Shown: positions 44,374-53,783, counted from the first letter of the stretch. The stretch: DNA of 64,000 bases from Candidatus Parendomicrobium reticulitermitis (GCA_031287095.1 JAITTG010000022.1:1-64000); one strand, 5' to 3'. Notes: a model not told the origin generated them from the letters alone. Numbers and translations: made by a program.

Positions 44374-45534
44374 TTATAGTATCAACATTGAATCGCCATA
44401 AGAGAAAAATCTGTATTTTTCTTTGACGGCTTCTTTGTAGGCTTCTAAAATTAAACCTCTGCCGGCAAATGCGCTTGCCATCATTAGCGGGGTGGATTTT
44501 GGGAGATGGAGATTTGTTATTAATTTGTTGATTATGCGGAAATTATGGCTTGGATATATGAAGATTGAAGTTTCGCCTGAAAATTGTTTAATGTATATTT
44601 GCCCGTCTTGATTAAAGTTTGGGTTTTTAGCGAGAGATTCTAACGCTCTTGTTGTAGTGGTGCCTACTGAAGTGATTTTTTGCCCGCGCCGTATAGCCTC
44701 GTTTATAATATCCGCATTTTTTTCATCTATTGAAAATCTTTCCGACAGCATTTGATGATTGTTTATTTTTTTGCTGATTATAGGCTTAAAAGTTCCCCAC
44801 CCTACATGTAAGGATAATTTAGCGATCTTTACTCCCTTGTCTTGCAACTTATCTAAAATGTTTTGAGTAAAATGAAGTCCAGCGGTCGGCGCGGCGATTG
44901 CGCCAAAATTGCGGGCATAAATGGTTTGATATCTTTCCCTATCAAGAGCGGAAAATTCTAAAGCCAGATTGTCTTTTCTATTTATATAAGGCGGAAGAGG
45001 CATTAAACCGCTTTTTTGCAGGAGAGTTGAGACTGTCGGTTTATTAAATTCCACAAACACTTCGCCTTTTTCATTTTTTGATTTAACTATGCACTCATAG
45101 CCGTCTTCAAAAACTGCCTTTTTGTCTATTCCTATAAAAGGTTTCATCAAAACTTTGTATTCTTGATTTTGTTTATGAGGCTCTAAAAAAAGAAGTTCAA
45201 CTTTTGCGCCTGTGGGTTTTTTGCCAAAAAGGCGGGAAGGTATTACTTTTGTGTCGTTTATAACAAGAACTTCGCCTTCTTTAAAATAGTCCGTTATATC
45301 GTTGAATTTCTTATGCTCAAATTTACGGGTCGTTTTGTCTATAACGAAAAGTTTTGACTCGTCTCTTTTGTCAGCGGGTTTTTGCGCTATCAATTCTTTT
45401 GGGATTTCATAATCATAACTTTCAAGCAGGCTATCTAAATCGTCGTTATAGGCTTGACCTGCAATTTCATCTATTGTTGGAGATTGCAGGTCTTGCCCGC
45501 AATGATAAGCGATAGAGTTCTTATCTGTATCCAT
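44374..45534 (-). CDS. queA: S-adenosylmethionine:tRNA ribosyltransferase-isomerase
   Basis: 386-residue queuosine enzyme that converts preQ1-tRNA to epoxyqueuosine-tRNA using SAM. From about residue 36 it matches the family (YDYEIPKELIAQKPADKRDE, APTAGLHFT, HVGWGTFKP). The first ~35 residues are extra and contain YHCGQDLQSPTIDEIAGQAY, encoded by a palindromic family C repeat. The only available ATG (45534) overlaps the stop of the upstream gene as TAATG, so the insert is likely translated. QueH two genes upstream catalyses the next step. Confidence 0.93.
   Translation of the reverse strand: MDTDKNSIAYHCGQDLQSPTIDEIAGQAYNDDLDSLLESYDYEIPKELIAQKPADKRDESKLFVIDKTTRKFEHKKFNDITDYFKEGEVLVINDTKVIPSRLFGKKPTGAKVELLFLEPHKQNQEYKVLMKPFIGIDKKAVFEDGYECIVKSKNEKGEVFVEFNKPTVSTLLQKSGLMPLPPYINRKDNLALEFSALDRERYQTIYARNFGAIAAPTAGLHFTQNILDKLQDKGVKIAKLSLHVGWGTFKPIISKKINNHQMLSERFSIDEKNADIINEAIRRGQKITSVGTTTTRALESLAKNPNFNQDGQIYIKQFSGETSIFIYPSHNFRIINKLITNLHLPKSTPLMMASAFAGRGLILEAYKEAVKEKYRFFSYGDSMLIL
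45445..45511. repeat. Family C palindrome inside the queA reading frame
   Basis: The halves AGGCTTGACCTGCAATTTCA and GGAGATTGCAGGTCTTGCCC, followed by GCAATGATAA, are inverted relative to each other and match the intergenic family C repeats. Their translation forms the N-terminal extension of queA. Confidence 0.75.
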
Positions 45535-46658
45535 TATTTATATGAAACTTTTTCTATTTTGGTTTTTGGATAATAGTAAGAAAGGATTTGCGCATAATTT
45601 TTGCCGTCTAAACCCATACCTCTTGCGCCCCATTGGCAAAGACCTACTTTATGCCCCCAGCCATTGCCTACAAAAAAGAATTTGTCATTTTGTTTTTTTA
45701 TGCCTTTAAATGTGTTGCTTTTTATTCTCCAAGCGTCAATTGTAAGCCTGAATTTATAAGCGTTCATAATAGTCTCGCCTTTTGAATGTTTAATAATCAC
45801 ATCTATCGCAGAACCGCCGGGAGTTTGTCCTGACGGAGATATGGATTGTATTTCTCCTATATCTGCGGTTTTTGACAATTTTTGTCTTATAAAAGATTCG
45901 TCTAGAGCCGTTTCCCAAGCGGAGTATGGAGCGTCGCTGCAATATTTGCACCTGACGCCTTCAAGATATTCGGGAATATCAGTCCATCCCCACACATATT
46001 TAGGACTTTCAGTATGACCTCCGCAATTGGCGTGAAAAACAGTTTGAGCATATCTGTCTTTATAAGTTAAAACTTCGCCCGCAGTTTCTACGACGGCTTC
46101 ATTGCCGATAGGCACTTCAGCGCTTGCTCCGCCGAAAACTTGGCAGTGCGTGCCGTCGCATAAATCAAAACCTTGCGCTCTGTGCTTGCCCATATTGGCT
46201 ATGGCATAAGTTCTGCTGATTACCGCTTGCGCTTTTAAAGTTTCAAGAGGCCATTTTGCGCTCGATTCTTTTGGAACCACGCCTTTTAAATAATCTTCAA
46301 ATCTCAATATATTGACGACATTTACTTTATTGTTTGCAGTTTTTGATATTAAAATATATCCGCGGTAAGCGGTTTTGCCAGCATAGACAAGCCCTTTTGC
46401 GCTTTCCACTCTTATAGGAAGCGCGAGTTTATTTTTTCCAAGCAGCATTTGTCCGCCGGAATAAGCGAGTTTTGTCATACCTTGGCTGAGATTATATCTT
46501 TTGCCGCTATTGTCAATAATGCTAAAAGACGCCGACCCTCCCACATTTACCGAGGGAGTGTCGGTAATTACGCCGACTCTAATAATCTGAGATACATCGG
46601 CGCAATAGACATAACTTGCAAAAAATAAAACTAAAACTGATAAAACGATTTTTTTCAT
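45534..46658 (-). CDS. SpoIID/LytB-like peptidoglycan lytic enzyme
   Basis: 374-residue exported protein with signal peptide MKKIVLSVLVLFFASYVYCA. The SpoIID domain covers about residues 110-360, with the catalytic-type glutamate in VVPKESSAKWPLETLKAQAV, SRTYAIAN and the C-terminal GNGWGHKVGLCQWGARGMG. SpoIID enzymes cleave denuded glycan strands. It lies between queH and queA without functional link. A 12-bp GC-rich hairpin precedes its ribosome-binding site. Confidence 0.9.
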   Translation of the reverse strand: MKKIVLSVLVLFFASYVYCADVSQIIRVGVITDTPSVNVGGSASFSIIDNSGKRYNLSQGMTKLAYSGGQMLLGKNKLALPIRVESAKGLVYAGKTAYRGYILISKTANNKVNVVNILRFEDYLKGVVPKESSAKWPLETLKAQAVISRTYAIANMGKHRAQGFDLCDGTHCQVFGGASAEVPIGNEAVVETAGEVLTYKDRYAQTVFHANCGGHTESPKYVWGWTDIPEYLEGVRCKYCSDAPYSAWETALDESFIRQKLSKTADIGEIQSISPSGQTPGGSAIDVIIKHSKGETIMNAYKFRLTIDAWRIKSNTFKGIKKQNDKFFFVGNGWGHKVGLCQWGARGMGLDGKNYAQILSYYYPKTKIEKVSYK

Positions 46659-46682
46659 TTGTTTTTCCTTTTTTGTTTCTTC

Positions 46683-46717
46683 GCCGCCGCCTGCTGGTCA
46701 ATCACGCAGGCGGCGGC
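46683..46717 (-). promoter_or_regulatory. GC-rich hairpin in front of SpoIID-like gene
   Basis: GCCGCCGCCTGC and GCAGGCGGCGGC form a perfect 12-bp stem between queH and the SpoIID-like gene. It resembles the hairpin before the TM2 gene at 5850-5872 and ends shortly before AAAAAGGAAAAAC. Confidence 0.6.
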
Positions 46718-46722
46718 AAAAA

Positions 46723-47268
46723 TTAATTTTTAACTTTTTCGCTTTTTTGATTAAACGACTTATTGCATGCGCAATACTTTTGCATATAGTATCCTTTTTG
46801 TCTTAACTCATTTTTGCCTTCATAAAAGAATTTTTTAAAATCGCGCTCTAAAAATTCAATTTTGTAAACGCCGCTTAAATTTTGCGCAACTTGTTTTATT
46901 GTATCGCGCTTTTGATAAGGGCTTGAAAGCAAAGAAGTTGAAAAATAATCGAACCCGTTTTCTTTTGCAAATTTTGCCGCTTTCTCAAGCCTTAATTTAT
47001 AACAATTCGCGCAAATCTCACCGCTTTTTTCTTTCCATAAGGCATAATCGTAAACAAAATCATTCTCTTGAAAAAAATCTAAATTTAATTCTCTTGCATA
47101 TCGGACGGCGGATTCTTTTCTTTTATTGTATTCGTCTTCGTCCCAGATATTGGGATTATACCAATAAAAAGCGGCGGATAATTCTTGCGGTGAAATACCG
47201 TCATACAAACTTTTGAGCGCCGATGCCGAGCATGGGGCGCAGCATATATGTAATAAAAGTTTCTTCAT
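46723..47268 (-). CDS. queH: Epoxyqueuosine reductase QueH
   Basis: 181-residue metal-dependent reductase that performs the last step of queuosine synthesis in anaerobes, replacing QueG. The family motifs LLLHICCAPCSA, EICANCYKLRL and YCACNKS, holding the cysteines for an iron-sulfur and a metal site, are all present. With queA nearby it completes the tRNA-side steps of the pathway. Confidence 0.95.
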   Translation of the reverse strand: MKKLLLHICCAPCSASALKSLYDGISPQELSAAFYWYNPNIWDEDEYNKRKESAVRYARELNLDFFQENDFVYDYALWKEKSGEICANCYKLRLEKAAKFAKENGFDYFSTSLLSSPYQKRDTIKQVAQNLSGVYKIEFLERDFKKFFYEGKNELRQKGYYMQKYCACNKSFNQKSEKVKN

Positions 47269-47404
47269 AGTAATTGACTAAACGGCATTTTATGGATTCT
47301 GCGGCTTCGCGCAGAATGACAAGCAACAACATGCGCAATGACAAGCGGCAATGCGCGCAATTGACAGCGCTAACAATACCTGCAATGGCAATTTTGTAGC
47401 GTAA

Positions 47405-49609
47405 TTAAAATTTATAATTTGCGCCGATGCCGCCTGTCCAACCGAAGCCATTGCCAAATTGCGCGCCGGCATTTATAAACATTGATATAAATTCATTGAC
47501 TGAATAATCTCCGCCTAATGAAATAGCGCATTTAAAAAAGCCTTCTTTAACGCTTTGTATCTCGCCGTTATTGCTTCCATCATCTTTTTTTACTTTGTAT
47601 GCTGCGCCGTCTCCAGAAGCAAGCAAAATTGCATATAATCTGCTATACCAATAAAAAGTTTGATTTTTGCCTAATTTGCCGTCTAATCCCAAACCTATTT
47701 TGCCTTCCAATCTTGTAAAACTATTTTCTGGTATTGAAAATGTTTGGGCTTTTATCTCATCATTCATAACATAAGCGCTTTGAAAGCCTACAAATGGTTT
47801 TATGTTTATTGTTTCATATATTGCGGCGATATATTCAAGTTCTAAACCCTCGTTTATGCTTTTGCCGTCAAAACTTATATTGCCGTCTGTCTCAATGTTA
47901 TATGATTGAAAAGCCGCTGACAGATTGCCTTTTAAATTGAATTTGTCTTTCATATTGAAAATTCCGCCGTAAAGTCCTATTTCTTTTTCAGTCATAGAGC
48001 CTTTATTATTTTCTTCTTTCATATTATTTGAACCGTATCTAATAAAAATTCCCGCAGTCAAGTTTTGAGTTTTGCATGTATCGATGCCGAGCGCCGCGCC
48101 AAAACCGCTGATATTGAAATTGTCAATACTTTTTCCATTCCCATAAAGTCCAAACCAAACATTTCCTTCATTACCGCCGCCTGTTTTGAGCCTATTATAA
48201 ATATCGTCGATATAAGCAGATTTTGGCACAGTCAAACTATTTGCCAAAAAGTTTCCTAAAACGCTAACCGATTCATTGGGATTTGGCGCGGGCGCAGGAG
48301 GAACGGGAGGAGCAGGCGGAGTTGGAACAGGCGATATATTTAAACTCAAAAATTTGTTATTTTCGTCATAGTATGCGCGGTAATTATAATGAATGTTATT
48401 GCCTACGACCACAAGAGCGTCCCAATTTATTATTCCATTTACGGATTGCATTATTTTTATAGAACCCGTGGACGAATTTTCTCCAAATAGCGATATGGTT
48501 AAAACGGCTTTATTTATCGTAATGGTATCAGATGAAATCAGCATATCGCCCGCATGGTCTGGATCTGAATTTAATTTGCTTATATCCAAACCTATATCAA
48601 AAATCCCGGCAACTGTCGCCGAACCGACAAATATTTTATGTTGAGCAAAAGAAGAGCCTTCGCTCGTAAGAGATAATTTGCCATTTGCTTCGACATTTAA
48701 GACATTTATTGAAATTACGGGCGCTTTTATTTTTACTTCGCCTTTTTCAATATTAAAATCTCCTTTGAAATTGACTCTCGCATTTTCTCCAAAAATCAAT
48801 TTGCCGTCTCCCATTTTTTTAATGAGATTATTGGAATAGTCAGATGAAATACCGCCTCTCATTTCTATGGTTTTTCTATCCGCCGCATTTAATTCTAAAA
48901 TTGTGTTATCTACAATATGAATATCATTCGCCTCGCCGCCTGCGGCTGATGCGGCGTTAGATATATTATTATTAAACAAAACATTACCATTTACCGCATT
49001 GATTACTATAGTTAATGGATCGGCGGCGCCGCTCCCAATAGCAAAAATAGCGCCGCCATCTGCGCTGGATATATTATTTTCAAACTTAATGCCGCCGCCT
49101 GAGAACATAACATAACGGGCTCCATAAATACACAATGCACCTCCGCTATTAGTAGCCGAATTACTTGTAAATTCCAATGCACCTCCGCTAAAAGTCACAG
49201 AGGAAAGACCTGTAATCATAACTGCCCCTCCCTCGCCCCATCCTATACCGTCAAGAGCATCATCTCTGTAAAATTTGTTAAAAGAAATATTTTCAAATTT
49301 TATTGTTTTGCCGCCTAAAATATAGAATCCTCCATATCCTCCGATAGAATCCCCTTCTCCGTTTAGTTTAACGCTAGTACTTGAGCTCGCATTCCAACCT
49401 CGTATAGTTAGATTTTGAGGCAATCCAGTGTCAATATTAGTAGCGCCTGTAAATGATATATCTGAACCAATGCTTATTGTATCTACATTATTTAACAAAG
49501 CAAATCTATATTCATAGTCTAGACCTGCCCAACTACTAACAGCAACTTCTATTGCAAAAACAAAAGAAGCGTTTATCAAAATAGAAATGATTATAAAAAG
49601 TTTTTTCAT
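47405..49609 (-). CDS. Type V autotransporter adhesin-like protein
   Basis: 734-residue secreted and outer-membrane protein. Signal peptide is MKKLFIIISILINASFVFA. The passenger (to about residue 420) has Pmp-like repeats of the type FSGGALEFTSNSATNSGGA and ENNISSADGGAIF, consistent with a beta helix. A Pro/Ala linker (about residues 425-446) leads to the barrel, whose alternating strands end in GIGANYKF with a terminal Phe, the usual BAM signal. Passenger function is unknown; adhesion is the usual role for such proteins. Its presence shows a two-membrane cell envelope. Confidence 0.9.
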   Translation of the reverse strand: MKKLFIIISILINASFVFAIEVAVSSWAGLDYEYRFALLNNVDTISIGSDISFTGATNIDTGLPQNLTIRGWNASSSTSVKLNGEGDSIGGYGGFYILGGKTIKFENISFNKFYRDDALDGIGWGEGGAVMITGLSSVTFSGGALEFTSNSATNSGGALCIYGARYVMFSGGGIKFENNISSADGGAIFAIGSGAADPLTIVINAVNGNVLFNNNISNAASAAGGEANDIHIVDNTILELNAADRKTIEMRGGISSDYSNNLIKKMGDGKLIFGENARVNFKGDFNIEKGEVKIKAPVISINVLNVEANGKLSLTSEGSSFAQHKIFVGSATVAGIFDIGLDISKLNSDPDHAGDMLISSDTITINKAVLTISLFGENSSTGSIKIMQSVNGIINWDALVVVGNNIHYNYRAYYDENNKFLSLNISPVPTPPAPPVPPAPAPNPNESVSVLGNFLANSLTVPKSAYIDDIYNRLKTGGGNEGNVWFGLYGNGKSIDNFNISGFGAALGIDTCKTQNLTAGIFIRYGSNNMKEENNKGSMTEKEIGLYGGIFNMKDKFNLKGNLSAAFQSYNIETDGNISFDGKSINEGLELEYIAAIYETINIKPFVGFQSAYVMNDEIKAQTFSIPENSFTRLEGKIGLGLDGKLGKNQTFYWYSRLYAILLASGDGAAYKVKKDDGSNNGEIQSVKEGFFKCAISLGGDYSVNEFISMFINAGAQFGNGFGWTGGIGANYKF

Positions 49610-49629
49610 TTATTTTTCTCTGATTTAAG

Positions 49630-50316
49630 TTACGATATTAAATTTAATATCTGCTCTGTATATTTTTCTCTTTGCGTTTCACCGTTTTGAAAGTTTATTT
49701 TTCCCGTAAAAAAGCCTTCTTTCATCATATATATGTCGTCAGCCAAAGAAAGCGCTTCGTTTAAATCATGAGTCACAAGCAATATAGTTTTTTTTAAGTT
49801 CTTTTGTAATTTTGCAAGAACGGCTTGTAAGGCTTTACGAGTAAAATAATCAAGAAATGAAAAAGGCTCGTCCAATAAAACAATATCGGGATTATACAAT
49901 AAAACCCGCCCCAATGCCGCTCTTTGCGCCATTCCGCCTGAAATCTGTTCCGGATAAGCATTGCGAAAATCCCAAATCTCCAACAATTTGAGCATACTAT
50001 CTATTTGTTCATCTGTTATATCTGATGAAGAAAATCCTAAATTTTGCTTAATATCAAGCCAAGGAAAAAGCCTGTTTTCTTGAAAAGCAATCCCGACTTT
50101 TTGTCCGCCTATATCAACGCTTCCGCCGCTAAGCCTTTCAAGCCCCGCTATAAGTTTTAAAATCGTAGTTTTTCCGCATCCGCTTTTACCGACAATAGCG
50201 GAAATTTTTCCCGCTGCAAAAACCGCGCTAATCCCATTGACGGCGTTTATTTGCTTGTCTTCTATATAATAAACCTTGCTGACATTTTTAAGCGCGATTG
50301 GCATTTTGCCCTTCAA
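49630..50316 (-). CDS. ABC transporter ATPase, SsuB/TauB-like
   Basis: 228-residue ATPase of the nitrate/sulfonate/taurine type. Walker A is GKSGCGKTTILKL, Q-loop AFQENRLFPWLDI, signature ISGGMAQRAALGRVL, Walker B IVLLDEPFSFLDY and switch LLVTHDLNEAL. No permease or receptor gene is adjacent: upstream is a solute-binding fragment on the other strand. It may serve a distant permease or be a remnant of a broken transporter locus. Confidence 0.88.
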   Translation of the reverse strand: MKGKMPIALKNVSKVYYIEDKQINAVNGISAVFAAGKISAIVGKSGCGKTTILKLIAGLERLSGGSVDIGGQKVGIAFQENRLFPWLDIKQNLGFSSSDITDEQIDSMLKLLEIWDFRNAYPEQISGGMAQRAALGRVLLYNPDIVLLDEPFSFLDYFTRKALQAVLAKLQKNLKKTILLVTHDLNEALSLADDIYMMKEGFFTGKINFQNGETQREKYTEQILNLIS

Positions 50317-50463
50317 TAATTTTTTGTAAAGCTAATCTTTTCATAAATATCCTATGATTTATTTGTTAGACCTTTTGCGCAACTGATATATTCGGTCGTT
50401 CGTTTGCTTTTGTCGTTCGTCGTTTTATCTTTTACCGTTTCCCGTTTTGGTTTGCCATTCGTC

Positions 50464-50500
50464 CTAGCGGGCGGGTTTGAAACCCGCGCCATACAAGTTT
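50464..50500. repeat. Small palindrome family H
   Basis: GGGCGGGTTT(G/C)AAACCCGC followed shortly by TACAAG occurs here and at 59657-59690. The perfect inverted repeat GCGGGTTT/AAACCCGC marks it as another dispersed palindrome. Confidence 0.6.
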
Positions 50501-50574
50501 TTTGTGTTTCATATTTTGTATTGATTTTTCAATGCGTTTTTGATTTCAATAAATTTTTGGATTTGCATTTCGCA

Positions 50575-50760
50575 GGGGCAATTCATTTTGTAGAGTCGTT
50601 GATAGCCAATGCTAAAAACAAACCCTATCAGATTGTCCGTCCGCTGTATTACTACTATGAAGTGAAATCAGAAAAGAAAGCGAAGCCTTTTCTTGACTAT
50701 GTTTTATCGGCAGAAGGGCAGAAAATTATATCTACAATTGGTTTTATTTCATTGAAATAA
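50575..50760 (+). pseudogene. C-terminal fragment of a PstS-like binding protein
   Basis: The last ~60 codons of the open frame (ANAKNKPYQIVRPLYYYYEV then FLDYVLSAEGQKIISTIGF) match the C-terminal end of periplasmic phosphate-type binding proteins, where YPLxRPLYxY and FIDFVLSPEGQKIV are typical. Nothing upstream resembles the rest, and the first part of the frame is repeat-derived. I read it as a decayed receptor gene. Confidence 0.6.
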
Positions 50761-50844
50761 GGCGCAGTTTTGTTGCCAAAAACAGCAGAGGGCGTCTCAA
50801 AAGCCTTTTTTGAGATATCCTCCTTTTGTTTGTATTGTCGTTTT

Positions 50845-51291
50845 TTATTGCGCTTTGCGCAACACATACATTTCGGCAAATTTTCCTTCGATTTGTTTGC
50901 CTTCGCTGTCAAGTTGCCGCAATATGTTTTCGCCAACACGAAATTGCGAGTTAAAGCCGTTTGCTTTCCCATTGTCGAGCGTAATACAACTGCCTTCCGC
51001 GTTCCAAACAAATTTGCCTTCGGTTTTATATGCTTCGGTAGATTTGCCGAGATAAACCGTTTCCAACACATAGGTCGAATCGTTTAAAGTCAAAGTTGTT
51101 TGAATACCCTCGCAATCGGCGCAAGGCGTTTTACCTTTGTATGTTCCCTGCCAATTGACGCTGATTCTTGACGAATGCATATCAATCGCATCAATGCTTT
51201 CGCTTGATGTTTTTGATTTGCTCTGCTGTCCGCATGAAGCGAAACCCAATAATACTGCGGCAAAAATTGCCGTAAAAAATACTTTTCTCAT
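50845..51291 (-). CDS. NlpE-like lipoprotein
   Basis: 148-residue lipoprotein. Signal and lipobox are in FFTAIFAAVLLGFASCGQQ, with Cys as the mature first residue. The mature protein has the NlpE N-terminal motif WQGTYKGKTPCADCEGIQT, with a CxxC that NlpE proteins use in copper and envelope sensing. The signal style and motif resemble Bacteroidota proteins, so transfer is possible. It has no evident partners. Confidence 0.85.
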   Translation of the reverse strand: MRKVFFTAIFAAVLLGFASCGQQSKSKTSSESIDAIDMHSSRISVNWQGTYKGKTPCADCEGIQTTLTLNDSTYVLETVYLGKSTEAYKTEGKFVWNAEGSCITLDNGKANGFNSQFRVGENILRQLDSEGKQIEGKFAEMYVLRKAQ

Positions 51292-51426
51292 TTTTATATC
51301 ATTCCTTAAATGCCATTACTAATCTATCAAACTCATTTTCTTTGTATGAATCGAGATAATAAATTTTCCCAAATTATTCCAGTATGATAGACTTACGGCG
51401 CGTTTCCTTTAACGATGCAACTTTGC

Positions 51427-52539
51427 TCATATCTTCTTCCCAATATAAAACGCATATCCATAATACTGTTTATATTTTGAATACAAGTCCGCCTCGCGCC
51501 TCATAAATGCAATCATATCCTCGACGGTTTTATTGTCCGCATATTTTTTCAAGAATTCCTCCTGCCTTGCTTTTTGCGGAATAAAATAATTGTCTATCCA
51601 ACAATTTTCAGGCAATGTAAATGAGGCAATAGGAATATACCCTGTTTTTTGCATAATGGAAATATTATGCCCTATTGTGTTAATTTCGGGAACTGCGTCC
51701 AACCACCACTTCTCAATTTCAGCAGGACGACAATCGGTAAACCATGACTCATGTGTTACGGCAATATAACCATCTTTTTTAAGGAAGTCTTTCCAATGAT
51801 TCAAGCCTTTTTCAAAACCTATATTGGCAATAGCTCCTTCAGACCATATAAGGTCAAATTCCATTAATTTAGCACCGCTCATATTTTTATTGCTCCTCCA
51901 ATGCTTTAAATGCGGAAGCAATTCTTTCATCATTTTTCTGGCTTCATCTTCGCTCTTGACCACATTCCCCTCAATCATATAGGGGACGCAGATTTCAATC
52001 ATTTCATCCATTGTTCCTTTAAATAATTCCCCTTTGTTATAACAATAGTTGCAATAATCTTTGTTCTTTGAACCGTCTTTTTCTGTTCCATACAGTTCAT
52101 CATTTCCACCCATTGGAATTCCACAAACTTGACAACAACTTTCTTCCACTTTGATTTTCTCCTCTGTTTCCATTAATGCGGCGTTTGAGAGAATTCTTTC
52201 AATTTCGCGAAAGGGAAGATTGTCCATCGAACCGACAATGCCTTTTACCCGCTCTTGCAGGTTCAGTTTAGCGGCATTGGCGTTGAATAAGTCGATAAAA
52301 GCGGGAGAGAGGTCGATTCCCGTGATATTGCCCCTTGCGTGTTGCGCTAAAACCATTGTCTGACCGCCTGTTCCGCAGCCTAAATCAAGTATTTGCGATT
52401 CGGCGGTAAGATTGTCTATAAAACTCAATGCCTTGATGGTCATTTCGGGACTGCCGGGTCCCTGCCGTTGCAATCCCGCAAAATATTCGCAGATTAAATT
52501 CATGTCAAATTCGTGAATGGATTTATTTTCGTGTTTCAT
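51427..52539 (-). CDS. SAM methyltransferase with inserted zinc-ribbon domain
   Basis: 370 residues. Residues 1-111 begin a class I methyltransferase with motif I ILDLGCGTGGQTMVLAQ and motif II ITGIDLSP. At the point where motif IV should follow (NLPFRE), about 115 residues are inserted that look like a complete small zinc-ribbon protein: METEEKIKVEESCCQVCGIP, KDYCNYCYNKGELFKGTMDE and LLPHLKHW. The methyltransferase then resumes at EFDLIWSEGAIANIGF and continues to a normal C-terminus. The inserted part starts with its own Met and keeps frame. Substrate unknown. Confidence 0.85.
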   Translation of the reverse strand: MKHENKSIHEFDMNLICEYFAGLQRQGPGSPEMTIKALSFIDNLTAESQILDLGCGTGGQTMVLAQHARGNITGIDLSPAFIDLFNANAAKLNLQERVKGIVGSMDNLPFREIERILSNAALMETEEKIKVEESCCQVCGIPMGGNDELYGTEKDGSKNKDYCNYCYNKGELFKGTMDEMIEICVPYMIEGNVVKSEDEARKMMKELLPHLKHWRSNKNMSGAKLMEFDLIWSEGAIANIGFEKGLNHWKDFLKKDGYIAVTHESWFTDCRPAEIEKWWLDAVPEINTIGHNISIMQKTGYIPIASFTLPENCWIDNYFIPQKARQEEFLKKYADNKTVEDMIAFMRREADLYSKYKQYYGYAFYIGKKI

Positions 52540-52553
52540 AATTATTTTCTCCT

Positions 52554-53783
52554 TTATATCTCTTTTTTCGGTTTCAAAATAATTGTGAAAGATTTTTGTT
52601 TGAATATCTCATTGGCGATTTCGCGTATTGTTTGCTCATTGACGCTTTCTACTTCATTCAAATAGCTCTCGTCATAAGCGTAATCGCCCCATAAAAGTTC
52701 TTTTAAACCGTAAAAACGCGACTTGGCGCTTGTCGTCAAACGACTAAGAGCGTAAATGCCTTTTATATATGTTTTAACATTGTTTAATTCCTCTTTACCA
52801 ACGCCTTTGGCGCAAAAATTTTTTAAGATTTCGTCTATTCTTTTTAAAGTTAAATCTATATTTTTTTTATCTAACCCAATGTATATAGAAAAATGGCTTT
52901 TGACGAGTTTGGCATTATACGATGAGCCTACTTCATAAGCCAATCCCAACTTTTCCCTAAGTTCAATAAATAAGCGGCTTGTCATTCTGCCGCCAAGTAT
53001 ATTTGACAAAACGCTTATTGCCGCAAAATTTTTGTCTCTTAAAGAGGAAACGGGAAAACCCGTCAAAATAAAAGCCTGATTGAATTTTCCGTCTATAATC
53101 TCTTTTTCTTTTGATGGAGATTTAACAGCAAATTGCGGCTCTTTAAACTTTTGTCCTTCTTTAATTGAGCCGAAATTACGCTCTAAAACATTTTTGACGC
53201 TTTCAAAATCAATATTTCCAGCTATGGAAATTAAAATGTTGGAAGCATTATAAGAAAATTTATGCATCGCTTTTATATCGTCTAAATTTATATTGTCTGT
53301 AGTGTCGGGCGAGCCGCAATAATGATATTGATATGAACTGCCATTATAAAAGTTCTTTGCAAAATGTTCGCCTACAACAGACTTTATATCGTCTTGATTA
53401 GACTTAAAAAACGCTTTAAGCATTTCTTTTTCAAAAGCAAGTTCGTCGGCGCTAAAAGACGGGTTTATAATTATGTCTGATAAAATTTCCGCCGCCGAAA
53501 CAAAAAACTCCGATAAACAATCTATACTCAAACAAGAGAAATCATAGTCTTGCAAAGATGACAATGAAGCGCCTATATCGTCTATATCTTTTGCAAGACG
53601 CTCCTTAGAGCGGCTCATAGTCGCCTTTTGCATAAGATTATTTGTAAGAGCGCAAACGCCCGCTTTAGATATATCCTCGCTTGTAGCCGATATTGGCGAG
53701 AAAATTTTTAGAGAAAAAACTTTTGCGCCGCCCGTTTTTTCAAATAAAACTTTGATATTGTTTTTTAAATTAAATATTTGCAT
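52554..53783 (-). CDS. M16 peptidase homologue lacking the zinc motif
   Basis: 409-residue M16 (insulinase-like) protein. The first half aligns with active M16 enzymes, but the place of HxxEH reads AGVCALTNNLMQKAT, so the zinc site is missing. Such inactive subunits pair with active ones, as in mitochondrial processing peptidase. It follows the active paralogue by 15 bp, so a heterodimer is likely. Confidence 0.9.
   Translation of the reverse strand: MQIFNLKNNIKVLFEKTGGAKVFSLKIFSPISATSEDISKAGVCALTNNLMQKATMSRSKERLAKDIDDIGASLSSLQDYDFSCLSIDCLSEFFVSAAEILSDIIINPSFSADELAFEKEMLKAFFKSNQDDIKSVVGEHFAKNFYNGSSYQYHYCGSPDTTDNINLDDIKAMHKFSYNASNILISIAGNIDFESVKNVLERNFGSIKEGQKFKEPQFAVKSPSKEKEIIDGKFNQAFILTGFPVSSLRDKNFAAISVLSNILGGRMTSRLFIELREKLGLAYEVGSSYNAKLVKSHFSIYIGLDKKNIDLTLKRIDEILKNFCAKGVGKEELNNVKTYIKGIYALSRLTTSAKSRFYGLKELLWGDYAYDESYLNEVESVNEQTIREIANEIFKQKSFTIILKPKKEI

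Noticed and set aside
50342..50400. 18-codon frame MKRLALQKIIEGQNANRA before the ABC ATPase
   Set aside because: It overlaps the ATPase start and is too short to be distinguished from leader sequence.
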